A stretch of 43,196 bases of DNA from Candidatus Hodarchaeota archaeon (GTDB lineage: Archaea > Asgardarchaeota > Heimdallarchaeia > Hodarchaeales > YT1-039): NCBI GenBank assembly GCA_016840025.1, contig JAEOTF010000226.1, positions 1-43,196 of the forward strand. Reading direction: 5' to 3'. The notes beneath the pieces are model-generated. The model ran no database searches. It was not told the DNA's origin and saw only the letters and a list, made by a program, of their open reading frames with translations. Position numbers and translations under genes: made by a program. Positions 34,777 to 43,089 of this stretch are shown piece by piece (position 1 is the first letter of the stretch; every line of letters begins with the position of its first letter).

Positions 34777-36675
34777 TCAATTGTTATCTTTCTTAGATTC
34801 ATTCAACGAATTTTGAACAGCTAACTCTAAGATAGTTTGTATCCGTGGGATCATTTTTCCAGGCTTAGTGAGGAATCCTTCCTGAAGAAGTGCATTTTCA
34901 AATAGTTGTTCAATGGTTAGATCAATAATCTCATTTGTCGAGTCTTTAGAAATGAGCTCCTCGAGATTCTTTGTTATGGCATGATTCTCATTATATTCTA
35001 GGATTTTCTTGGGAATCGCTCGCCCTTCATCCATATAACGAAAAACGCGTTCCATACTACTTGCAATAGCGTCAGCTGGACTAACTAAACGACAGGGGTT
35101 TTCAATTAAGTGGGATGAAGTCTTTACATCAATAATCTTATCCCCTAGGATTTTTTTTGTTCTTTCGATAAGATTAGGAAGTACAGAAGGTTCTTCTTCC
35201 ATTTCATCTGCTTCTTCTTTTTCTTTTTCTTCCTCATCCTTTTCTTCTTCCATGATTTGATCGATAGCAAAAATTGGCTTATCCTCGAATTCAGTCAAAT
35301 GCATAGGAAGATAGTTATCAATTGGATCAGTAAATAGTAATACTTCAAGATCATTGGCCTGATAATAGTCCAAATGGGGAGAATTACGTGCAATTTCCAG
35401 ATCATCGGCAACAAGATAATAGATCTTATTCTGCCCTTCCTTCATACGCGAAGTATAGGCTTCAAGGGAGATTAGTTCTTCTTCCTCTTTTGTTGAGTGG
35501 AAACGTAAGAGGTTCATTAATGCCTTTTTATTTTCGAAATCTGTGGCTATACCTTCTTTAACAAAGACCCCGTACTCGCGGTAGAATTTGCTATACTTTT
35601 CTTTCTCCTTTGAAGCTAATTTATCCAACTCTTTTAGGATTTTTCCTGTAATATTCTTTTTTATAGTAGCAAGAACTCGGGTTGACTGAACTGTTTCACG
35701 AGAGATGTTAAGAGGTAAATCGGAAGATTCTATGATTCCTTTCGCAAAACGGAAATACTGAGGGAGGACATCTTTCGAATACTCTTGAATAAGGACGGAA
35801 TGAGAGTACAAGTTCAACCCCCAATCAGTTTCGGGATTGAAAAGGCTAGGATTTTGTTTCTCGGGGACAAAGAGCAAACTATGAAATTGTACCGTTCCTT
35901 CAGCAGAAAAATGGATATTAAAGAGGGGTTCATCATATTGGAGGAGGACCTGATTGTAGAACTTTTTGAGATCTTCATCGGTAATTTCTTTCTTGGATTT
36001 CCGCCACAAAGGTGTTTGTTGATTGATTATTTCATCTTTGAGTTTGATTGGGAAGGGTACAAAGTCTGAGTACTTTTTCACTATGTTTTTTATTCTATAT
36101 TCATTCAGAAATTCACTAGCATCTTCTTGAAGAGATAAGACTACTTCTGTCCCTCTTATAGGTTTATCATAAGGAGAAATTGTATATTCACCCGACTTTC
36201 CTTCGGAAATCCATTCAACTCCCTTGGTATCAAGTCGATATGAGCGAGAACGTATTCTTACTTCGGAAGCAACCATGAAAACCGAATAAAAACCTACACC
36301 AAACGTACCAATAAGTTCGAGATCTGCTTTACCCTTTGCACGTGCAGTTTCTAAAAATTTACGTGAACCACTACTTGCAATTGTTCCAATATTAGCCACT
36401 AATTCATTTTCATCCATCCCAATTCCTGTATCAGAAATTGTGAGTGTTTTTTTGTCCTCATCAAAATTTATCTCAATAACTAACTCGGTGTCAGGATCTA
36501 AAACATTCCGATTGGTAAGTAACTCAAAACGCATCTTATTAAGTGCATCGTGAGCATTTGACACCAATTCCCGGAGAAATACTTCCTTATGAATATACAA
36601 CGAATTAGCTAGGATGGAGAGCAGTTCTTGGATTTCCGCTTGAAAAGTAAGTGTTTTTGGGGAGTCGTCTGTCAT
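34777..36675 (-). CDS. htpG: Hsp90-family chaperone (HtpG-like)
   Basis: The ATG at 36675 (632 residues) fits the GGATGAG upstream; an ATG four codons earlier is possible. The GHKL ATP-binding domain is clear: ELVSNAHDALNKMR, ISDTGIGMDENEL and IGTFGVGFYSVFM. The middle domain keeps the catalytic arginine region (PLNISRETVQ). An acidic insert of about 24 residues (EEEKDEEEKEKEEADEMEEE) lies before the C-terminal dimerisation domain, and the end lacks MEEVD, so this is the bacterial-type HtpG form without the eukaryotic co-chaperone tail. Hsp90 is uncommon in archaea and was probably acquired. The gene stands alone, with the structured island at its 3' end. Confidence 0.95.
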   Translation of the reverse strand: MTDDSPKTLTFQAEIQELLSILANSLYIHKEVFLRELVSNAHDALNKMRFELLTNRNVLDPDTELVIEINFDEDKKTLTISDTGIGMDENELVANIGTIASSGSRKFLETARAKGKADLELIGTFGVGFYSVFMVASEVRIRSRSYRLDTKGVEWISEGKSGEYTISPYDKPIRGTEVVLSLQEDASEFLNEYRIKNIVKKYSDFVPFPIKLKDEIINQQTPLWRKSKKEITDEDLKKFYNQVLLQYDEPLFNIHFSAEGTVQFHSLLFVPEKQNPSLFNPETDWGLNLYSHSVLIQEYSKDVLPQYFRFAKGIIESSDLPLNISRETVQSTRVLATIKKNITGKILKELDKLASKEKEKYSKFYREYGVFVKEGIATDFENKKALMNLLRFHSTKEEEELISLEAYTSRMKEGQNKIYYLVADDLEIARNSPHLDYYQANDLEVLLFTDPIDNYLPMHLTEFEDKPIFAIDQIMEEEKDEEEKEKEEADEMEEEPSVLPNLIERTKKILGDKIIDVKTSSHLIENPCRLVSPADAIASSMERVFRYMDEGRAIPKKILEYNENHAITKNLEELISKDSTNEIIDLTIEQLFENALLQEGFLTKPGKMIPRIQTILELAVQNSLNESKKDNN

Positions 36676-36906
36676 TTTATATCTCATCCTTCTTTTCTTA
36701 ACTTTGGAAATTTGTGTAATCCAGTTGCAAAGGATGCTAAATTTAAGTTGAATAAGGTCTTTTAAATTGACTTATTTCACTTTTGCTGTCTTTGAATGAA
36801 TTAAGGTCTCTATTATGAGAACTTATTAAAATTTTCGAGTTTCCCAACTACAATTATGAACCTAGCTTAAATGCCCGAGTAAAAAAAAATAAAGGGAGGA
36901 TTTAGT

Positions 36907-37215
36907 TCAAAATGATGTCTTTAGAATTTTATTCAGAAAATCCACTTTTAAAGAATCAAGTTTAGTAATACCATCTTCCGCCTTTGGTGTGGGGAATTTT
37001 GCTTTTACAAAGGTAAATCCGCGATCATCCATGGCAAAACTAATTCGTATTGTTTCATCCTCATCAAGTAGATATATCGTTGAATCCCGTTCTTCCTGTC
37101 GTAATCCTAATTCTCTTCCCAATTTTTCTGCAATTTGTCTTCCTTTTTCCCAAGTGCTAATTCGAAAAGACATAATTTCCATATTCATGCCATCCATTAG
37201 CGGTAAACATTTCAC
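36907..37215 (-). CDS. Small hypothetical protein
   Basis: A 102-residue protein, ordered as helix (STWEKGRQIAEKLGRELGL), strand (DSTIYLLDEDETIRISFAM), strand (GFTFVKAKFPTP) and helix. No signal peptide, membrane segment or known motif is visible. Several Met codons near the start (37215, 37188, 37182) leave the true start uncertain. It follows the phospholipase D-like gene's 5' side by 45 bases on the same strand but is transcribed before neither in an obvious operon. I cannot assign a function. Confidence 0.55.
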   Translation of the reverse strand: MKCLPLMDGMNMEIMSFRISTWEKGRQIAEKLGRELGLRQEERDSTIYLLDEDETIRISFAMDDRGFTFVKAKFPTPKAEDGITKLDSLKVDFLNKILKTSF

Positions 37216-37260
37216 TTTCTTCTTATGCGATAAAAGAAAAAAAAAGAGGGCTTATTAGTT

Positions 37261-39333
37261 TCAGTTATCTTTTCGTTTTCCTTTGGTCTTACCGATAAGA
37301 GTTAGCACTATAACACCTAGTATTATTACTTCCACAGGGATGCTTACTACTGCAGTTGCAGTTTCTTCTTCCGATGGTTCTGTTACTACTTCACCTTTAG
37401 GAGTTGGTTCTCCAAGAACGAAATCGGATCCCTTGTCGGTGTCTTTAGTAAAATCGGTTCGTTGAATAGACTCTCCATCTTCTGCCGTAGCAGCGATTCC
37501 TTGGCTCCCATCTGGGGCTGTTACTCCCCATGCTATGACATCTATGTATTCACCTTTAGCATTCTGGAAGAAGACATAATCTCCCGTGTTGGACAAACTC
37601 ATATCAAGTTCGTAGTCTGCGTCTACTCCAAAAGCACTCTTAAATCCAGCTTTATCCCGGGCAATAATGATACTTTCACCCGTTTCAATGTTAGCTGCCT
37701 CTGGGAATGTTAGAGTCTTCTTGTCGTCACCAACTGCCCAATTATGGATCAAAACATCAAAGGGATGTGCATTGCTGATCTCAAAGAACTCTTTTTCGTC
37801 TTCAGGAGCTGTTGGATTATATAACACTTCAGTAATGAGAACCTTCCAAGTATCTTCGTTGTTTATCGTTACAGTTGCTTTATCGGTGAACTCTTGACTG
37901 TTAAGATAACCTCTAACTTCAAAAGAATGAATGCCATTCGATTTAGATGTTGTATCAAATGAGTCCGAATAAACCCCATCCGCACTCGTTCCGAAAGTCT
38001 TCCAATTGCCTGAATCCCACCGATACTTCACATCTGTGATTTCTCCTGCTGTCTGTGCTCCAATTGTGATGGTTCCGTCTATGACATCACCATTTGCTAT
38101 TTGAGTAACTTTTACCCCAACGGGTAATTCCCAAGCAGAACCTGCATCCGTGTCATTAAGAAACATCCAAGTATACCATTGAGCAATATCTGGCGCGTCT
38201 GCAACTGCAACTCCAAAATCACGATTAACTTCTCCTTTATTGTATTCCACTTTTTCTTCTGAGAGAGATCGTGGAGACCAATTCCCGCTGTAGATAAACG
38301 TATGTTTGCCGTCAATAATCCAGTACTTGTTGTGATAGAAGTTCAGTCCTGAAGTTGAATTCCATACTGGTATTAATGCATCTACCAATGATTCTGCTGC
38401 ATCTTTAGTATCTACGTTTTCATATCCTCCTACCCTTCTCCGGCTGATCAATACTCGGATATCTAGGGCAGGGTTATCTTTTTTCAAATTGATTAGTGTA
38501 TCATTGAATTTGGGTCTAGAGATAGTGTACATGCTCACATAGATGCTTTCCTTCGCTGACTCCAGATATTTAAAAACTACTTCATCCGAATTATCTGGAT
38601 TGCAGAATAAAGTTACGTTATAAGTGCCAGTAAAGTTTTCGGCGGGGAAATCCGTATGACTTTCAAATCTTGGGGCTTGTGGATTCGCAGGGGCTAGCAT
38701 TTCATCGTCATCAGAATTTAATACTCGTTTATAGGCGGATGGCTCTGTTGCTATCGCCCAGTCTGCGTCAAAAATTGTAGTCCAGTAATTAGCCACGTTA
38801 GTGTTCTGAATAACGATTCCTGCCTCTCGATTGTTGATAAATGCATTTTCTGAAAAATTGATACTACAAACAATCGTAGTAGTGCCATCAATGCAGATAT
38901 ACTTATTGTGATTGTCCAGTTCATCCATGTATCGCGCTTGAATGCCTTGTGTTATCGCCCAATCTGCAAAAAAGTCATCATCGCTATCTCCTCTGACAAT
39001 TATCCGAATAGTAGCTCCGTTGCTCTTCGCGTCTAGAATCGCTTGGACAATTGGAGAGGGGTCTTCATTCCAGTCTTTTGTTTCATCAAATTGCCTAATA
39101 TACTGATTTTCGATATCTAACGTAGATTGTGCAGTTCGAATCCATGCTGCGATTGTCTCTAAAGCATTATCAGGTGTGAAGATAGGGGTTAGAATCATTG
39201 ATTCCTTCGTATTATAGGCATCGAACGTTGGTGTATATTTTGCTTGAGCGGGTCTAGGCGTGAAACTTGATGTTAAAGACATGAATAAAAGAGCAAACGA
39301 GATCAGTACTAATGACATATCCTTTTTTCTCAT
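37261..39333 (-). CDS. Secreted phospholipase D-like protein with lamin-tail domain and membrane anchor
   Basis: A 690-residue protein with an N-terminal signal peptide (LVLISFALLFMSLTSSF, cleavage near AQA). Two PLD catalytic motifs are present: H142-N-K144-YICID149 and H334-N-K336-YWIID341, each followed by the usual Ser/Asn strand (SINFS, SGNWS), so the enzyme has both halves of one active site. An Ig-like beta domain (about 405-480) follows, then a lamin-tail domain (about 490-605, LITEVLYNP...EFFEISN). Near the end a Glu/Thr linker leads to one membrane helix (VEVIILGVIVLTLIG) with a Lys/Arg tail, as in cell-surface anchored proteins. It probably cleaves phosphodiester bonds of lipid or nucleic acid outside the cell; the substrate is unknown. 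Confidence 0.9.
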   Translation of the reverse strand: MRKKDMSLVLISFALLFMSLTSSFTPRPAQAKYTPTFDAYNTKESMILTPIFTPDNALETIAAWIRTAQSTLDIENQYIRQFDETKDWNEDPSPIVQAILDAKSNGATIRIIVRGDSDDDFFADWAITQGIQARYMDELDNHNKYICIDGTTTIVCSINFSENAFINNREAGIVIQNTNVANYWTTIFDADWAIATEPSAYKRVLNSDDDEMLAPANPQAPRFESHTDFPAENFTGTYNVTLFCNPDNSDEVVFKYLESAKESIYVSMYTISRPKFNDTLINLKKDNPALDIRVLISRRRVGGYENVDTKDAAESLVDALIPVWNSTSGLNFYHNKYWIIDGKHTFIYSGNWSPRSLSEEKVEYNKGEVNRDFGVAVADAPDIAQWYTWMFLNDTDAGSAWELPVGVKVTQIANGDVIDGTITIGAQTAGEITDVKYRWDSGNWKTFGTSADGVYSDSFDTTSKSNGIHSFEVRGYLNSQEFTDKATVTINNEDTWKVLITEVLYNPTAPEDEKEFFEISNAHPFDVLIHNWAVGDDKKTLTFPEAANIETGESIIIARDKAGFKSAFGVDADYELDMSLSNTGDYVFFQNAKGEYIDVIAWGVTAPDGSQGIAATAEDGESIQRTDFTKDTDKGSDFVLGEPTPKGEVVTEPSEEETATAVVSIPVEVIILGVIVLTLIGKTKGKRKDN

Positions 39334-39508
39334 GTGTAACCACTCACTTTTTTTCTCCTTTCATTATTCTCAAAAATAAGTAAAGACTAGTAGCGAATAA
39401 CCTCTTTATAAATATACAATTCGGATTCACTCTTTGTGAAACTAAGTTTCATCAGCTGAAATTTGGACATATTTTCTAAAAAGGGAGACTAGAGATTATT
39501 CCAGTCCT

Positions 39509-41671
39509 TTAACCAAGATTTAATGCTTTCTCTGCAGTTGTTTCTGTCTTCTGTGGTTTTCGCCATTGGAAAAGTACAAATGCTGCTCCAAGCAGTAACA
39601 TAAAAAGCCCCATTTCAAATAAGAGTATAAATTCGGTTTGAATAAAATCCTCTATTTCTGGGTAGTATTTTTGTGACCACTCTATTAGCTTTTGTCGAAT
39701 GTTTTCATTCAGGTCGACCCCCATCAACTCAAGCATGAAAGGGCTCGCACCAAAAAAAGCGCCTAATACAGCCATTATTTTTGTAGTTGTTTGGCTCTTG
39801 ACTTTAGCGGGTGTTTCAACTATAGATATTCTGCGTCCCTTGTACCAAAATTCCACCCTTCCTGGTACATCACCTAATGCAAGTGGCGTAATAAAGAATT
39901 TTAACTTCTGTTTAGGATCTTCAATATTGATATCTGCTTCTCTTGGTGTAACTAAACATCCGGGAAATACTGGGACTACTCGAACTAACGGAATTTCCTT
40001 CTCTTCCTTTTCTACCGTCAGCATCCCACGAACATGACGAATTTTAGGCTTTTCTGTAACTTTTACTCTACGCTCAGTTACCTTCACTTGCAGCTCAAAA
40101 TTCTTGTACGGATTCATTTTGTTATAGTATGAGACCAATGAGTGCCGTTCTAGTTTTGTAAGCGGTCTAGCAGGTTTTAATGGTTCTTCGTCTTTCTTTT
40201 TACGCTTCCTCTTCGCTTCTATAAGCTCTTTTACATGACTAAGTTTCTCATCGACTGGAGCTAATTCGGGTTGAGGTTCAGGAAGAGGTTTCGATACTTC
40301 TTCTGATGGTGGAGGCGGAGAAGGTGCTGGCTCTGCCGGAGTAACAAGGGTTGGTGGTTCTGCAGGGGCTTGAGTTGGTTCTGGAGTAGGTGCAACTTCA
40401 GTAGCTGGAATTGGAAGTGATTCCTCTTCTTCCATATCTTCAAATTGTTCTTCATCTTCAGCTTCTTCTTTAAGATCCTTGAGTTCAGACAATAATTCTC
40501 TCCGAAAAGATTCCTCTAATTCAGTTGTACTGTCATCTTCAGGTCCTGTCATAGGTGGTCCTCCTGCTGGTGCTCCTACAGGGGTTGGTGGTGGTGGCAC
40601 AGGTTCAATAGATGGAGAAGGTATTGGTGCAGGTGCTTCTGCAGGTGTTGGTGCAGGTGGGGGTTTTGGCTTAGCAGATGGCATTGCTGGTGGTGGAGGT
40701 GCTCCCGCGGGTGCTGGTGGTGGAGGTGCCGCTCCTGGTGCGGGTGGAGGGGGAGGTAGTGGTTCACTAGGTGGCGTAAGTTTCGGAGGTGGCGCAGCCG
40801 CACCTCGTGCCGCTGAAGGTGGGACTTCCTCTTCTCCCTCCTCAAGTGATATCTCTTGTAATTCGGGTGCTGGACCCGCTCCAAGGACTGCTTCTATATC
40901 TGCAGATGTTTCTACTTCTTCTCCTATTCCTGCCAGTAAATCATCCATTTCCTCTAGATCTTCTGCAACTTCTTTTTTTGCTTTCTTTCTTGCTTTTCCT
41001 TTAGCGGGTATAAGTTGTTTCATTTCTTCCTTAAATTCAACAGTTTCCTTTTCTGGAGCTATTTTTTCTTTTTCTAGTTCTTCAGGCTCAATATAAGGCT
41101 CTATATCCTCGGGTGATACAATAGTGTCAATTAAATTGAAACCTGTACCTATAGTAGCCAAATACTGTGTAGAAAATTTCTTTCCTTCTAGAGCATCTCG
41201 AAGAGAGGTTTTTCCCACACCTCCTTCGCCTAAAATGACTATTTTTGCAATGAATCTTGAATCTTCTTTTTTAATCTCTTCTAGGCTTATATCTTTTACT
41301 AAATCTACTGCAATTTTCTTTAAAAGTGCATCTAATGGAAACGGATCCCCACTACGCATCCTAGCAGATGTTTTATAAAATGGGACTTCCATATCGAATA
41401 CTGTACTTAATTTCTGAGCATATTGAGTTGCTTCTTCATCACTAACGTTAGTTTCTAAATCGGTTTTGGTTCCTATCAAATAGATCTGTCGAAAGGCTGA
41501 ATCAGTATGCTGTTTCACTAGGTCAACCCATTGATCTAAATGCTTGAAGGTAAAGTGGTTGGCTAAATCAAAGGTTAATAATATGGCCATCGTACCTTTA
41601 AAAGCCATCTGCGGTCTAGTTTCATCCTTAAAAGGCAAATCTACATCCCAAAACTGTAATGTAACCCTCAT
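39509..41671 (-). CDS. Circularly permuted Ras/Rab-like GTPase with polyproline linker and membrane anchor
   Basis: A 720-residue protein; AAGGTGA lies seven bases before the ATG. The G motifs come in the order G3-G4-G5-G1-G2. It starts with the strand VTLQFW and a G3-like WDVDLP (9-12, Gly and Gln lost), then G4 GTKTD (67-71) and G5 KTSA (100-103). After a linking helix come G1 GEGGVGKTS (148-156) and G2 T173 in ATIGTGF. Nothing like a second G3-G5 follows. Residues 190-500 are charged and proline-rich, with tracts such as PPPPP and APPPPA at 284-375, then a Lys-rich stretch. Residues 505-625 form a beta-rich domain I do not recognise (RVVPVFPGCLVTP), followed by hydrophobic segments at 630-650 and 680-701. 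It is the last gene of a four-gene operon. Confidence 0.82.
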   Translation of the reverse strand: MRVTLQFWDVDLPFKDETRPQMAFKGTMAILLTFDLANHFTFKHLDQWVDLVKQHTDSAFRQIYLIGTKTDLETNVSDEEATQYAQKLSTVFDMEVPFYKTSARMRSGDPFPLDALLKKIAVDLVKDISLEEIKKEDSRFIAKIVILGEGGVGKTSLRDALEGKKFSTQYLATIGTGFNLIDTIVSPEDIEPYIEPEELEKEKIAPEKETVEFKEEMKQLIPAKGKARKKAKKEVAEDLEEMDDLLAGIGEEVETSADIEAVLGAGPAPELQEISLEEGEEEVPPSAARGAAAPPPKLTPPSEPLPPPPPAPGAAPPPPAPAGAPPPPAMPSAKPKPPPAPTPAEAPAPIPSPSIEPVPPPPTPVGAPAGGPPMTGPEDDSTTELEESFRRELLSELKDLKEEAEDEEQFEDMEEEESLPIPATEVAPTPEPTQAPAEPPTLVTPAEPAPSPPPPSEEVSKPLPEPQPELAPVDEKLSHVKELIEAKRKRKKKDEEPLKPARPLTKLERHSLVSYYNKMNPYKNFELQVKVTERRVKVTEKPKIRHVRGMLTVEKEEKEIPLVRVVPVFPGCLVTPREADINIEDPKQKLKFFITPLALGDVPGRVEFWYKGRRISIVETPAKVKSQTTTKIMAVLGAFFGASPFMLELMGVDLNENIRQKLIEWSQKYYPEIEDFIQTEFILLFEMGLFMLLLGAAFVLFQWRKPQKTETTAEKALNLG

Positions 41672-41796
41672 ACATAAATCACCTTGTTGCGAATAGAGAT
41701 AGATCTCTTATCGCCTTCTTCTTCTATACCTTTGCCTATTAAAATTAACCTTCCCTCAATTTGTACGATTTCCCTTCCTTGTCCGTATTTTTCCAT
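41668..41796 (-). CDS. Small 42-residue protein overlapping the permuted GTPase start
   Basis: A short frame begins at ATG 41796 with AAGGT six bases upstream, four bases after the flavin reductase stop. It ends in ATGA, so its stop overlaps the start of the GTPase by four bases. The protein (starts MEKYGQGREIVQIEGRL, contains LILIGKGIEEEGDKRS) is not recognised. The tight spacing and ribosome-binding site favour translation. It could couple translation of the GTPase or be the decayed first strand of an ancestral G domain. Confidence 0.55.
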   Translation of the reverse strand: MEKYGQGREIVQIEGRLILIGKGIEEEGDKRSISIRNKVIYV

Positions 41797-41800
41797 TTTA

Positions 41801-42313
41801 TTACCTTAATGCTTCTTCATTTAATTTATAGTACTTTCCGTGCATATACACTATAGGAGAGGGAGTAATATCCCATGTTTCATCTCTTCGCGTTTGTAGA
41901 ACTTCACCAATGAACATGGTGTGCGCACCCAAATCTAAAACCTGTTTTACTTGGCACTCCAGACTAATAGGGCATTCTGCAATGCCAGGTGTTTCGATAA
42001 CCGTTGAATTATCGGGATGGAGGCCTGTTTCTGTCCACTTGTTGGAATCTCGACCCGATTTAGTACCACAGATCTCCACCGCTTCTAACAGGTCAACAGT
42101 TGGGAAATTTATAACGAATTCACCACAATCTTTTATAAGTTGGTAAGAGTGTCTTGACGATCTTACAGAAATAGAAACCATTTTGGGTTTAGAACAAACT
42201 GTTCCTACCCACGCTAAAGTGATGATATTCGTTTCATCACCCTTACCACACGTTATCAACGCGACAGGATTTGGATACATAGCTTCTCTCGGTCTCATCG
42301 TTGTTTTTGCCAT
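41801..42313 (-). CDS. Flavin reductase-like FMN-binding protein
   Basis: I choose the ATG at 42313 (170 residues, MAKTTMRPREAMYPNPVALI), which has GGTGA five bases upstream and starts five bases after the previous gene; the longer frame to 42409 would overlap that gene by about 90 bases. The fold is the flavin reductase/flavoredoxin split barrel: YPNPVALITCG, NIITLAWVGTVCSKPKMVSISVR, then SYQLIKDCGEFVINFPT and the C-terminal SPIVYMHGKYYKL. Such proteins bind FMN and pass electrons to partner enzymes. It sits between a DUF6125-like gene and the GTPase genes in one operon. Confidence 0.88.
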   Translation of the reverse strand: MAKTTMRPREAMYPNPVALITCGKGDETNIITLAWVGTVCSKPKMVSISVRSSRHSYQLIKDCGEFVINFPTVDLLEAVEICGTKSGRDSNKWTETGLHPDNSTVIETPGIAECPISLECQVKQVLDLGAHTMFIGEVLQTRRDETWDITPSPIVYMHGKYYKLNEEALR

Positions 42314-42318
42314 TAAAA

Positions 42319-42846
42319 TCACCTTATTCTCTTTTTTTCCTCTATTGTAAATCCCCACATGCAATAACCCGTTCCTTCGGGGCATGGATCGGGTGGACAT
42401 CGAATACACTCGGTTTTTATTCGAGGATCAATAGTTTCTGCAAATTTTGAATACTCAACAATCCCCACGGGCTTACATGGAAAATCTTCCATGTTTTTTC
42501 TCCTTCGGGCGGATTGAACCCTGCATTCATCCATTACGAAGATTAGTTTATTGGGGGCTGCTCGTTCCGAGTGCTGAACGTTTATTGCTGCATAAAGCCG
42601 TAAATTAAGTGCTTTAGCTAGAGCATCGAGTCCCCCATTTGGGGGGATGTTGAATTCATTCATGATTCGTCTAGCTTCGTTGGGAGAAAATCGTCGCCAC
42701 GCTTCAGTATCAAAGTGCATCGCTTCATCCATCCCTCTTTCCCTTTCAATTGCTTGAAACCAACACCCATCATGTGCCAGCCAATTCTTTGCATACATCT
42801 GCACTAATTTAACTAATTCTTCCCGAGGTAAGTCTTCAAGTTTCAA
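42319..42846 (-). CDS. DUF6125-like protein with a cysteine-rich end
   Basis: A 175-residue protein starting at TTG 42846, with GAGGT nine bases upstream. The N-terminal helices (REELVKLVQMYAKNWLAHDGCWFQAIE, GMDEAMHFDTEAWRRFSPNEARRIM) match a family of small proteins grouped as DUF6125, to my recollection. The C-terminal part has FPCKPVGIVEYSKFAETIDPRIKTEC and CIRC...CPEGTGYCMWGF, several cysteines spaced as if to bind a metal or cofactor. Function is unknown. It is the first gene of the operon that continues with the flavin reductase, so a redox role is plausible. Confidence 0.75.
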   Translation of the reverse strand: MKLEDLPREELVKLVQMYAKNWLAHDGCWFQAIERERGMDEAMHFDTEAWRRFSPNEARRIMNEFNIPPNGGLDALAKALNLRLYAAINVQHSERAAPNKLIFVMDECRVQSARRRKNMEDFPCKPVGIVEYSKFAETIDPRIKTECIRCPPDPCPEGTGYCMWGFTIEEKKRIR

Positions 42847-43089
42847 AATGGTAAACCTCGCATGATCTTAGCGTTAAATAGAAACTCTATTGATTTTCTG
42901 TTCTAAAACTTTGAGTTTTTCTATTCTTTTTTTCGCTTCATACCTACTCAAGAAGTTCCTTTTTTCAATCATATAGCTTGATTTAGTGGATATTTCATAC
43001 TGAGGATTGAAAAGTGAGTATTAAAAAGTACTTTAAATGATTAGATCTGTGAATCCGCTTCCATTCAGGGAGCGGAGAATGTCAAAGGA
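42847..43089. other. Gene-free region with a GC-rich hairpin
   Basis: About 240 bases upstream of the DUF6125-like operon. A hairpin at 43055-43075 (CCGCTTCC/GGGAGCGG, loop ATTCA, one wobble) stands out in AT-rich DNA; no U-tract follows it on either strand. It could be part of a small RNA or the end of the gene entering from the right. It should also contain the operon's promoter. Confidence 0.45.

Noticed and set aside
34611..34802. 63-codon frame on the minus strand across the structured island and the hsp90 end
   Set aside because: It lies in a region of strong hairpins, resembles no protein and overlaps the hsp90 3' end.
40479..41096. Long Gly/Ser/Ala-rich frame opposite the polyproline linker
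   Set aside because: It is the complement of proline codons (GGN opposite CCN) and arises from composition.
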